Of a stretch of 64,000 nt of DNA, positions 47,349-59,150 are shown in pieces (position 1 is the first letter of the stretch; every line of letters begins with the position of its first letter). This stretch comes from Andrena cerasifolii (taxonomy: Eukaryota; Arthropoda; Insecta; Hymenoptera; Andrenidae). A program made the position numbers and the translations under genes. The stretch spans positions 21,399,501 through 21,463,500 of the forward strand of contig NC_135118.1 of NCBI RefSeq assembly GCF_050908995.1. Direction: 5' to 3'. The notes under the pieces were generated by a model that saw only the letters and a list, made by a program, of their open reading frames with translations, was not told the DNA's origin and made no database searches.

Positions 47349-49869
47349 CCTCGTTTAAACTCTTAATACTGTTAGTAGTACAATTTAATACTTGGTTGAA
47401 TACTGAAAGCTCCTTTTCGAAATGGAGAGCACTGTTGGTCGACTCTAGACTCTAATAACTCGTCCGACTTCTTCATTTGGAATAATATCTTGGGAGAGTA
47501 GGTCCGGCTGTTTCGTTCACAATTTCTGCATTACTTTACAGGGGACACTGCCGAGGTGTCTGGCGCCGAATTTTTTCTCCTTGAAATAGATATGTTGTTC
47601 AGCATAAAAATTTAAACGACACGTATTTTTTTATTTTTGCTCAATCTCAAGTTTAAGGGGTGAAACAGCCCCTCGAAGTTTGAAAATGGACAGTTTCCGA
47701 ACGAAGCGTTCTGCCATTATACGCGCCAAATATTCAATAAATTACGTGTACTTTAGAAGAAATACATATCATAAAGTGATCTTGATAAATGGCGACCGGA
47801 AGAGTGGGTGACTACAGAAAGCTGAATCGAAGGAAAATTTACTTCTTCCTTCGATGAAAGCTTCCCTCGCTATAAATATCGCGGGCCCCGGTTGGCACGA
47901 AACGCTGAAATACTTCCAAGGAACTTAATTGAAAAGAAGAAAGTATCATTAAATGCCTCGTTTTCGTTCTGTGAAACGCAAAACGCGTGGAAAACACGGA
48001 GAGGCCGAAGTTATGCGAGACGTTTAAAACTGAAAGGAACAGGATGAAATTATAATATCTCATTCGAAGCGTCAGCAGCTTTTACGAATTTCTCCGTCTT
48101 ATCCCCGTAATTTAAAATGAATTACGTGTCGGGGCCCCTCAGGAACTTCACTTACACCCAAGTCTCGGTTCGGCGGGACTTTCGCAAAGTTTGGAGACTC
48201 TTGGGATATTTAAAGAGCCGGAAAAAAGTTACAAAGCCGTGTCACAATGGAAGAAGCGTAATGCAGGTGTTTCTAGGCAATCAGTCTTGCTCTGAATACG
48301 TCACGAACGACTCCCCTGTTCGACCTGCACACCCTGAAACTCGTTTATTCGATGTTTACACGTCGAACAGCTTGCAGCATTGCGGCACGAGTCGTTTTCA
48401 GGTGGCAGAGGAGAAGGAGAAACCGCGGAATAATTATTTCAGCCGCTTCGTCAATGAAACCGTCACTCCTGGTAATGAAAGTCACTTTCTCAGCGGGCTA
48501 ACGCCGCTTGCGCTGGGGCAGGGCAAAGGAGTCGATTCGAGTTTGTGAAAAAACAGTTCATGGAAGTTTAAATAAATTTCACGCTCCTCCAGGATCCTTA
48601 AGTGCTCCCCCTCCAATCGAAAGTTTTAGTTAATCAGATGTTTCGGCCAAGTTCGGGGGGAAGTTTTCGAAACATTGTGAACTATTTGGACAGAGCGAAG
48701 AAAAATCACTTGCAATCTTGACCCATCGAACTGTACATTTAGGATCATTGCTATTCATTTACTATACTTTCTTGCTTCGTTCTGTTTCATGGTTTGTGGA
48801 ATTATGAATGTTAGTTCGTGCGGATTTATAGTACAATATTGGGAATGTAGTATTATTCGCTGCTCGATATCTTGATTGAAATAAATTCGATGCCGACCAC
48901 TTTATTTTAGCCGTGCAGTTATGAAAATTGTGCACATTATGTAGATTTGTGGATGATGGAGTAAATATTTCCAGTGGTGTACATTAAAATGTTGAAATTG
49001 GGTAGTGGAGATTTTGAGGATTTTTAAATGCACGGTACACTTGAAGTTGTGGTTGAAACAGAAATGATTGCGGTGTGTCATTTACATATTATGGATTATA
49101 TGTGGAGTCTCATTTAATTTTGAAATAACTATACCTATCATTAGTTCACGAAGTACATATCAGCAGATCATCATCCTTAAAATTGCACTCATAAATTTCT
49201 AATCCTTAGACTATAAATTTAAGCAAAATTCATGAATCTGCTCGATTTTTGATATTAAAATATGAACATTATTGCTCAGAGTAAAAATCATTAGTAGAAG
49301 ATGGAATCACTGAGCTCTTATTAGCCATACGCATCATTTATCTAAATATTCTAAATCCTGTCCCTCGAAATGAGTGGGTCATCGGAGTTCTACTGTGTAA
49401 CTGCAGGGAAGTGCCTGAAGACGCCTAGTCACTAGTGGATTTTCTTGCTGATGCTGCCAAACTTCTCGCTACGATTACAATTACATACTTTCGTTTCGTG
49501 TACTGCGTTTGGCGAATGTGCCAAGCAAGAGAGCAGATTACAGAATAAAGAGAACACGAATACGAGAAACTTAATTCTTAATTATTTATTGCAGAGTTAA
49601 TAAAATTTCGAAGAGCAAATATCCTTCAGAAGAATCTACCATATATTTTTTACACGAAAACGTTTAACGTGTAGTTAGAGTCTTAAGTTATAAATGAGTA
49701 GGTATGTACTCTTATATTTTCTCAGTAGTGCGAGCCTCTTATGTTACGAATTCGGACCAAGTGCCTCGACACCGCTGGACAAAGCACGAAGGTCGATAAC
49801 TTAAAAACTTTCGCCTATGAATTAGACGCGCGCCACTCCGTTACCATCTTCGCGAGTCAGGAATTATTA
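47349..49869. other. Gene-free spacer
   Basis: The 143-codon plus frame at 48117-48548 is the longest here. It lies in slightly GC-richer sequence but has no recognised motif or splice context, so it is not called. Confidence 0.4.
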
Positions 49870-50150
49870 ATCATGCGCGCGGTAGAGCAGGTCCAGGTGG
49901 TTGACTTTCGGCACTGGGTCCCGACTTTCTAGTAAAAAAATAATCGCTTGGCCAGACAAGAAGATCTGCACGGCCTCTCCATGTCCATCTACCAGGAAAG
50001 CAATCATACAAATAGCGTCTAGCCTCTTGATGAAAATGTAGCGGGATACAGTCCTGCATGACTCGCACACGACCTCTGGTACTTGCAAGGACTTCATCTG
50101 GTAATCCATCTAAATGGTCTCCTAAAAAATTGGGACAGACCGTCAGACGA
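49870..50150 (-). pseudogene. Mariner/Tc1-type transposase relic (C-terminal catalytic part)
   Basis: Read on the minus strand, the translation contains VMQDCIPLHFHQEARRYL followed by FPGRWTWRG and WPSD. This matches, by eye, the pattern (F)MQDGAPPHF-x-RxYL-xxxFPGRWIGRGGP-x-WPxRSPDLNPLDF of the transposase family abundant in ant and bee genomes. Upstream, FLGDHLDGLPDEV fits the preceding segment. A frame change after WPSD is needed to reach SRDPVPKVNHLDLLYR, the degraded SPDLNPLDF region with the last catalytic Asp. The N-terminal half, including the first catalytic Asp and the DNA-binding domain, was not found. It is therefore broken and not functional. Confidence 0.72.
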
Positions 50151-50331
50151 GGTAGAAGGTCCCAGCAAACTAGCAAGAAGAATAGTTGACCATCCTTTGA
50201 CTGTTTGGCAAGTAAAACTAGGTACATCGCATTGTTAACAAAATACTATTGCATTCATGCATTCAGATTGCGTGGATAGTTTTATTCTCTATATTATAAT
50301 TGGAGGAACTGAATGATAATTAGTTTAGAAA

Positions 50332-50797
50332 TTAAAGGACTTCGACCACCTTGGCCAGGTCAAGAAACACCGCATTTTGAGAAATTTATATCTGAGTGAC
50401 AGAAACACTTTTTTGGAATAAAATTTTTCAATAAAGGTAGATATATCTTTGAATAATATATACAATTTTGTTTTCAAGTACTCTTTAAAAACAGATATGG
50501 TGGTTGAGAGTAAACCATGGCGTGTACGGTTGGATGGTATACCTACGTTATTTCTGATGAGCAGGTTTCTGAAACAAAATTTTAACAATAGAATTTTAAA
50601 TGAAACCTGTCTTTTGATTACGGATTTTCTTCCACACGAATGAACGTCGACCGATGGAAAAAATTTGTATATACTATTCAAAGATGTCTCTGTCTTTATT
50701 GAAAAATTTTAATCCAGAAAGGTGTTTTTGTCACTTAGAAATAAATTTCCGAAGATGCTGTATTTCTTGACGTAGTCAAAGTGGTCTAACCCCTTAA
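50332..50797. mobile_element. TTAA-bounded palindromic MITE, subfamily B-like, 466 bp
   Basis: The left end TTAAAGGACTTCGACCACCT pairs with the inverse of the right end TTAAGGGGTTAGACCACTTT. The arms continue GTCAAGAAA, ATTTATATCTGAGTGACAGA and AATAAAGGTAGATATATCTT. The tip (GGTTAGACCAC) resembles 12177. It is the shortest complete member. The open frames inside (50325-50978) are arms read out. It lies 180 bp from the transposase relic, which belongs to a different transposon type. Confidence 0.8.
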
Positions 50798-51060
50798 GGT
50801 GGCGCAGATACAAGCACAGTAGCAGCGCAGCAGTTTTCATAATTACCCACTTGAGTGGCGTCAGCGTGTTTTCACGCTGCGAGATTTGCATCCACTGAAC
50901 GGCGTGTTTTGAAGGGACATTTGTCAAAACTTTGCACCGCTCAAACTGTTCAACTCTCAAGAAAAACCCATCTACCATACAGTGCTCGGGCAGCTACACT
51001 CACAAACTTACGCAACTTATATTCTCCTCAAAATTAAAAATGTAGTTAACGAAATAAAAA

Positions 51061-51154
51061 GGGGAGCGGGTCAAAAAAGACCCGAGGGACACAGTAGCGT
51101 TAAAGAAAGGGGATCACAATTGGGTGGGAAATGACCCAGAGGACATAGCAGGGT
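51061..51154 (+). repeat. Two tandem GGGTCA...GACCC...GGACACAG...GTTAAA units
   Basis: Two diverged units of about 50 bp each follow one another. The first is GGGTCAAAAAAGACCCGAGG with GACACAGTAGCGTTAAA. The second is GGGTGGGAAATGACCCAGAG with GACATAGCAGGGTTAAA. Related palindromes lie at 15785 and 56255. The parent element is unknown. Confidence 0.5.
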
Positions 51155-52947
51155 TAAAATTGCGACCTCCAGGGTATAGCAATTATTTTCATAACTATCA
51201 TTTACCAAATTCATCAGCCGTAACAGAAAGCGCACTGTACACGATTGTACAGTTTCATAGAATTACGAGGAAAATTTTTTTGCTGTCTTAAAGTTAAGCG
51301 AACCGTAAGAGCACGTTCCAGGCGTCTGGAAGTAGAGCCTGGTATACACCTCTGAAGTGGAAAATTGTACAGGGACCCCTTCTTTTTGAGCTAACTTTAA
51401 GCCATGGTGTAGGGACACGATGGGCTGCACAAAGCTTTGTCGCGAAAACTTTTTCCCTAATTGCCATAGGAAACGTTTACCTATCCCACGTTGCGACCAT
51501 CCTTCGAGCTGAACCATGAGGATGGGGGGGGGGGAAATTTGAAGCTGGTTAAGTGGCGCGAAAGGAATGCAGTCTGGCGGGAGGGGATGGACATGACTGT
51601 CTAGGTCAGGAAGTGCGGTTTTTCGTTGAAATTTATCAGCTCATTCTGTGGCAAGGATCTTCTGTTAGGGGCGCGGGGGTTATACGACTTAGGAAGAAAG
51701 AATTCCAGAAAGGCCAATTGGTCAGAAGAGTCGTCTGGCAAGCAGGAAATCCCGGCTCGAATTCTGGATCAGCAGTCCAATCGGCTGATTCTCCCTTATT
51801 GTAGAAACGTCGTATTATGTACGTAGTTGAGAAGTGGAAGGAATCAATACCGTAGCCCTCTCGTGGCGCCAGTGGGAGGCGCCAGGTCAAATGAAAAATA
51901 TATTGTGCGCACACACGGTGCAATTGTTCTAAATAATCGTGGCTGCGAAATGTTGCAGCGTCTCCATTAACCCTGAATCATAATTTTGAAGTTACCCCCC
52001 AGGGACTTGAGAAATCGCGTTGCAAATTTGACGATAAAAAATTGTATAATTATATAGTTGCTAAGGTAACGCTGACAATTGAATTAAAATACACGGAAAA
52101 CCTTCCAAGGGGGGATCAAGTGGAGTATCACTTATCGACTCGAGGGAACCAGCTGATGCACAACATTTGCATATCGTTTATGATGATTGAACGTTCCTGT
52201 CATCTGCCCATACCTGTCGCGAGAAATAATAATCTTAGGATCCCCCTACCAGTGATGAAGTTACGCGTTAAGAATATATTGAATTTCGTCGGGCATCTCA
52301 GTATAACACAGCTCCAATAAGCATACTTTTGGACAAGACCCTTGGACGGTGGAGGTTGGAGCACTTCTAAACGTGTGCCATGTGCGGGAATCCTCCAGTC
52401 TCATTCGTTCACAATGCTCGCTAATCGCCCATCGGCGTTGTGCGCGTAGACCGCATTTAGTGGTCGAACACGTATATGGGTTCATCGTTTACAAAGGGTT
52501 AATCTCCCCGAAATGTTACACAAAGTCTAAAGTCACGTGGCTTCAAATAGCAGATGATATCAATATTTCTGAATACTCAGATTGCATCCCAATAATTATT
52601 CTCCTATAATTATTATTATTATTATTATTATATTGTGTAATGGAGAACGCATTTATTTAGGCATCTTCTATCGTAACAACAAAATTTTCTCTTGCTCCGT
52701 GATTAGGCATAAACAGGTGGACTGTTATATGTATTATTAGTAGTATTTAAAAAGTTTACGTTGTGTTATGTTTTTGTTATCTATTATTATCTCATCTTAA
52801 TTTATCTTTGCTATTTTATTTTATATTATATTATTTTATTTTATGGTATTATTATATATATATATTTTTTATTTCTTTCTCTTATTTTTATCTTTCTATG
52901 TAGTAATGGTAATAATTTTGTATCTCTGTACACTAAAGGGTTTCCCG

Positions 52948-52948
52948 C

Positions 52949-52984
<36 letters not shown>
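52948..52984 (+). repeat. Microsatellite (TAA)n
   Basis: An uninterrupted run of about 12 TAA units that follows TTTCCCGC. A shorter ATT run at 52608-52631 lies 320 bp upstream. Confidence 0.95.
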
Positions 52985-52986
<2 letters not shown>

Positions 52987-54114
52987 TTATGAGCGTAATG
53001 ACGAGGTGCAGCTATGGGTTTCTGTGAACCTAACTCAGACCTATTTAACCAATTGACGGCGACAGTACCGAACGCATTACCAAGTAATAAATTCATTTGG
53101 ACCAAGTGATCCTCTTATTATTTCCAGCATTGTGCAAATTAAATGCACGCACTACACCATTACCAGCATCCACTATTCATATTCCTCCTAACGCTTGCAT
53201 AATTCCCTCAATTATCATTTCTCCCGATAGAAATGCCACGCGGTTGCTATTCCTTTCTCCGTTCTAATTATCTCCCCCTTCGCGGCTCAGGTATCGCCGG
53301 CGCAATCCTTCACATTGAATTATGTCCGCCAGCGGTTCGTAACCGGTTGTTCCCCACGTAGAGCCCAAGCCACCAGACTAAGGTAAGGGCCTTCTCAAAG
53401 ACCATCGCTCTCGTCTCACCAGTTTCCTTTGGACATTGAAGCGTTCATGCTGGGGTCCGTTCCTTCTCTCGCCCCCGTCGGCAGCCTGCTTTCCCATCAA
53501 GTTTTTATCCCCTTTGCTCAGCACCACCCATGGAACCGCATCCACTAGCTCCTTTTAAAGCGGCTAAGTGAAACAGGTTTTGTCACACGATGGGAGAGCT
53601 TAGTGGTTAAATCAGAGGGGAAAACAATAGCTAAACGATGCGTGGAGCGGCAATGGCTGGCCGTGACTCGCAAGATGGGTCGTTAAGCCGCAATCTCGGA
53701 ATCTCTGCTTAAACCGGGGAAGAGATGCTTCTTTCATTAATACGTATTATCTAATAGTCCGTTCAACTAGTCGAGTCACCAGCTGTAAACGAGGACACGT
53801 GGCGGCGTTAAGGGAAAAAAGGGACGTATCCCTCAGATATTGTGTACTATTTATTGCAAATATGAATAGGAATAAACAAAGCAAGTTGTAAACGGTTAAT
53901 ATTCTTTTATTCAACATTTGATTCTGTGCTTGATTCCAAACTACTATCGCTGTCGCTATTATTATTATTTTTTATATTTCTTCGTGTGACGAATTTTATA
54001 AACTGATACAACGATTTAGGCGTCTGTGATTAATAATTGACTAGCGTTTGATAACTCGTGGCAGCCAATAACTGTGGTCGCTGCCTTTCCCGCGTATGCA
54101 CAGCAGAGTAAGGC

Positions 54115-54275
54115 GTAACTAAATAAACAATTATTTAAATAACGGATCAAATAAAAGTTACTTTAACTTTAGATTAAGATATAAAGTTAATTTTTCATTC
54201 AACACACGAGGAATAATTTTTTAACTTTTACTCGTTATTCGAAGTTTTATTTAAATACAAATTTTGCCCGTATCT
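54115..54275 (-). repeat. Dispersed AT-rich repeat, copy 3 (inverted)
   Basis: The reverse complement carries AAATAAAACTTCGAATAACG, AAAAATTAACTTTAT, AATCTAAAGTTAAAGTAACT and GATCCGTTATTTAAATAATT, matching the copies at 4610-4790 and 45905-46385. It is the most compact copy. Confidence 0.6.
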
Positions 54276-57200
54276 AATGCAGACTGATTCGGAGTGCCGT
54301 CTCTTTTCGCAGTTTTCTTTGTATACAGGTTGACTCAGAATTACCAAGTCAATCGCGCAAGGGGTGGCAAAAATTGATAAAAGGAACATTTTTTGTGTAA
54401 GAAACATATATCCAAATCCTCTTTATTTCCCAATTATAAGCCTTTGAAAATGTAGCTTTTAGGCGTCAGGATCTCCTCCCATATTTTTACGAATATATCA
54501 TCCCTGAAATTATTAATTACTGTTTAAATTTAAGGCTGAGAACGACGTGGTGTTACTTCCAGTTTACATAGCGTGCAAGTTATTATACTTAAAGCTCCAC
54601 TAATCTCCTCGCGTGACCGCGAATCCAGCTCGCCTCTCAGAGTTAACCTGCATTTTTAATATAACTGAAAAAAAAAATAAACTGAACTAAAGCGGAGTCG
54701 GACGTAGGTAGGTATGTTTATTAGACGAAAAGTATTTCTTCTGTCATCCCCTATCACCCCTGCCCGATCGGGCCTGCAGTTCTGCATCAGCCTGTATAAG
54801 ATTAATGGACGAAGAGTAAGTCAGCGTGTTTATCGCTTGACAGACTCGAGGAGACGAAGATATTGATGTTTCTTGAGAAATTCATTGGCACACGCTGTAA
54901 TATAAAAAAACACGATTGCTAATGGCCACAGTGCGTGCGTGTAATCCCGATGCAGGGAAGCGATTCCATTAAAATGATCGATCAGATGGTTATTCGTTTC
55001 GATCCTTAACTGCGAGATTCTCAGCGGGCGCGGTTTAATTTATCCGCGATGTCCGTTATGCTACTTGTAGCTGCCAGATCGTCGAGTGCCCTCCTTCCAT
55101 ACGTGTTCATCGGCTGCTTTTAAATATCGAATGTCAGCCGTTAAATCGTCGAACCGGCACCGTGGACGTTTTAAGATCTGTTGGAAGTACAGAGGGGTGG
55201 GAGAGAGGGGGGGGGGGCATTAAACTTATCACAGCATGAAATTGACACGACTGCGCGTGACAGGTGTATTATTGGTAACTGCGGGATTTTGGAAATCTTC
55301 GGCTGCATTACTTCAGCCGTACTGCTTCTATTTTTCTGGGGCATACGAGGACCTCCATTATGCATCAGAATGGTGGCCATCGTGCTCGAATAATCGATTT
55401 TTCGGGCAATCGAAGATTTACATGTTGGCAGGAATTATGATAACATCGCATAATATTAAACTTATAAATTAGAAATTACATACTAACAGTTTAATCATTT
55501 ATTTTTCCCTACAATCCAGTTTCGGTGCAATCACATATTTTGTTTAAAGTGAATATCTATCTGATGTTACTTCTCTGTTGTCCTTCAAGCAGTATTAAAG
55601 TTACGCATGTTTCTAAAATTTTAAATACCTTAGAACCTACAGAAATACGATGTGTAACCGTACACCTCGAAACGAACACCCGTGAGACAGTTTTCTTACC
55701 AGATGACAGTATTCTGATAACTGAATGGTCAGTTGAACATTATTCGAGTAATTCAAAACTGACTTCAATGCCGCCGCTTTACCGAGGGACTTTCAATATT
55801 CCCCCCTTTTAAATCGAAATCAATTCTAAGTGAAGATAACATTTGCATACTACTTTAACCGAAGTGGTAGCCGTCGTTGCAACAAGCCAATGGAAATGGT
55901 ATATCGATGTCGTCACAGCGATGCCTGCTCTCAGCAGATATCTTCCAGCCTCAATGGAAACGCATGAAGTTAAATGACGTGGCAAGGATATAATCGATAG
56001 AGGTGGTTGTACTGAATCACGCTCTCCAACTGTACTCTTGCTGCAATATAACCTTCCCCACGCTTTTCCTTTCGATACCCTTGAAGGGGCAATACGTGTG
56101 CCAAGTAGAATCAACGTATCATTGGTCAGACAACAGCTGGCATTCTCGTATCATTCTTAATAACTGTGCGCCGACTCCACGTTAAGTAACGAAGTCATTG
56201 GCTATAATTATGCTGCCCTTTATTTCTAATTCTATGGTGAAGAATGTGCCAGGTGGGTCATTAGTGACCCGCCATATCTGTTACAAGTCAAATTTTCATC
56301 AGAAGGTAAGAATACCTTTAGCTTCGATATTCAAAAAAAAAATGGAAAAGAAGTACAGTTGAAACTGTGAATAATTTAATGTGAAATTAATTCTTCTACG
56401 GATATCTGAATATTATAATTTAATTCTACGGTGACGCTCAAAGTGTTAATGTGGGGGAAATTAGTATCGACATGACATTACATATTTAATTATAAAAGAT
56501 CAATCTGAATTACATGGATTATGACTGCAGAACAATTTTTTTTTTACTTTAGAAGTGGAATCTAACAGTTTGGGAAGATGACAGAGAAAAATTGTAACCC
56601 TACGGTAGACACGTAAATTAAAATTACACCATTGCACACGATGAGCCCTACAACCCCATATCTATAAATAAAAAATTATTTTTAGATTGCACTTAATCTG
56701 TATTAAGACAGACATTTATAACAAAATGAAGTACTGAACAAATATCTATTTAACACTGCGGATAATCGTTATCTGAATCTTTTTCAATAAGAAATCTTTT
56801 TCAACTGTGCCATATTTATTTATTTATTTAAATTATTTAAAAATTAAAATTTATTTAAGAGGTTCCTTTTTTTATATTCATTTCACAGTTCACTTGCACC
56901 TGCCAGGCCCCACGTGTGCACTGTGGAGTTAATATTCCAATATCTTTACGATTAAATGTTATTGTCTTATGACATTTTAACAGAGATAACAGAAACACTA
57001 TGCAAATGACATAATAATTGTCCCATCCCTAAACAAATTAATTTCGAAGTATCTGCAACAGAGGGACATTGGTTGAGGCATGTGTTTGACAAATCTTGAC
57101 GTTTCGTAGATTAGATTTATGTAATAGACCCTATTACAAGCAACAGGAAAGATAAGGAGCCATTTACACCCTCCGCCTTCACTCACGGCTCGTGACGATA

Positions 57201-59150
57201 ATTAGGGATTCTGCGGTTGCATTTTTATGCGCTCGTTAAAGATTCGCGGGGGCTTAGGAACGCCGTTTGTACAAGGATCCACGTTAATTGCTGATTGTGA
57301 GTGTAGACAATTGCTATCAATAACGATACAAATCCAGGAGTGTTTATCGCGCTAATTAGTACGCTCAGTTGGATCCCAGCCAGTTTTAAAGGACGATAAC
57401 GTGAAACGATGGAGACGTTTAACAATTCGTTCTGGTAATTAAATGTTTGCAATAACGTCGGCTTCATTGCAGTTGATAACACGTAGAATATTTAACGCTC
57501 GGTGTCATACGAAGATAAGGTACTAGAAGGAGCATAACTATTAATCTTTAATTGGCGATAAAGCCTAATTGGAAATTAGTGGTCACCCTTTGCTTCTCAA
57601 GGCTATCGTTCTTTCGAGTGTTCAGATTGCCAGTTTAATTATTTAATAAAAACGAAGTGTTCTCGAAATTTTTAATTCTTTAACAGATAATATTTTGTCT
57701 ACGCTTTTATATCTAGCCTTTCTTCAGACAGAGAAGAAGTGAAAATTTCTTAAAAAAATATCAAAGTAATTTTATAAAATGGGAATAAAAAACTTATTAA
57801 AAAGCCGCACGGAGACGGCAGAAAATGTGAGAAAATAAAATCATTGACTGATCATTAACAAAAGATCCCTTATTCTTCCCTAACAAGAACTCGCATCGCA
57901 CACGGCCCGGCCTAAAATTTAACGAAGCCCTTTTTAAAGACCACTCCAGCACAAAATGCCACTCATTTTCCCGCGAAACCCTTCCCGTTAAAATTCGAAT
58001 CGTGGAAACGACATTAAAACATGCTTCCCCGTATCCTTCCGGCACTTCAAACCGAGCCCTAATTACGCCGGGGGTACACGCCCATCTCTTACACGAAAGA
58101 CGTCGTTTAAGCCTGGACCAAAAACAAAAAAGAATAGAAAAGGATCGCAATCCATTTAATGCAACAATGAAACGAACCAGGCTGGTCCGACTTTCTCGTT
58201 CGTTATCCGTCACTTTCGACTGTGCTGCTGAAGAAAATAGATGTTTCGCAGAGCTCGACGGCCATGGCCGCGGAGTAACGATTTCTCTTCATTCCTGGCG
58301 GCGTGTAGAGAGGGGCTGGAGGTTTCCCACCCACCCCCCTCCCCCCTACCCTTACGTAAACGTCATGTTCACGGTGGAGATTAAAGGGACACACGATGCC
58401 CTTGGAGTCGTACCTTCCACCAAGTGGATTAAGCAATGCATCCACACAGTTTCAAGAACTAATGTCCCTAACTAGAACTGGGGCTCCTTCCTGCTGTCAG
58501 TTAGTTTGTCTGCCGCCAAAAGTCCGGCGCGAAGGACAACACAATTGCGTCTGTCGCTTCGGCGTCGCCAACATCGACGGTCGTCGTCGTCCCCGGTGGC
58601 GACGACCCGGAGGAGGAGGGGAGCAGGGGGCAAAAACTTGCCACATTGTACTGATACCACTGATAGAACAGCGAACGCATCCAGTCCAATCTGGGGAGCC
58701 CGTGAATGGAGTGGAAATGTATGAAATCCTGCCCCGAGTTCTTGCCGAGCGTCTCAGAACCTTCCCGCGCAGGAGGCTTCTGTGACTTGCTGCTGGTACT
58801 TCGGATATGGTCACTTGGTAGAGGCGATGATGATTTAAAAAAACGTGGGGAAAGAGAGAATGCTCGCGAATATACAGGGAAGGAAATCAGTATAGGAACT
58901 AGCTGTTGCTTGATAGAGAAGGATGTGGTGCGAATAGATACGCAGCGCGATGTTATCTTTGGCTTTTTAAGAAGTATTTAGGTAGCTGCTACTGTTTTGT
59001 GCTGCGATATTGGGATGCGCTAGTGGTGGAAAGAAAGTGTAATCTGTAAATGGTACCTAATAGAAATAAGGTGGTTCTGTTGGAAAGAATTGTTTCGTGA
59101 GAATTTATTTTGCATAGACTGGGGGTTGCCTAGAATGGACCAATAATATG
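54276..59150. other. Gene-free spacer with one GC-rich island
   Basis: An 11-base G run sits at about 55207-55217 and a GGGTCATTAGTGACCC palindrome at about 56255. At about 58240-58800 the sequence becomes GC- and CpG-rich, and open frames occur in four or more frames at once (up to 157 codons), as expected for GC-rich non-coding DNA. None has a known domain. A CpG-rich promoter or UTR is possible but not shown. Confidence 0.4.

Larger units (their letters stand above)
50798..54114. other. Gene-free spacer with microsatellites
   Basis: The interval holds an 11-base G run at 51524-51534, an (ATT)n run at 52608-52631 and a TAA run of about 12 units at 52948-52984. The sequence between the two microsatellites is very AT-rich. 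Frames at 51553-51923 and 52261-52609 overlap on both strands and show no domain. Confidence 0.45.

Noticed and set aside
48117..48548. 143-codon open frame on the plus strand
   Set aside because: No known motif. It lies in a modestly GC-rich stretch where stop codons are rarer.
51714..51775. tRNA-like stretch with TTGGTCAGAAGAGT and GGCTCGAATTC resembling A and B boxes
   Set aside because: It cannot be folded into a cloverleaf with paired acceptor and anticodon stems, and no second copy supports a tRNA-derived SINE.
58002..58814. Cluster of overlapping frames up to 157 codons in several frames
   Set aside because: Openness in four or more frames at once is what GC-rich non-coding sequence gives. 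No domain or splice structure was seen.
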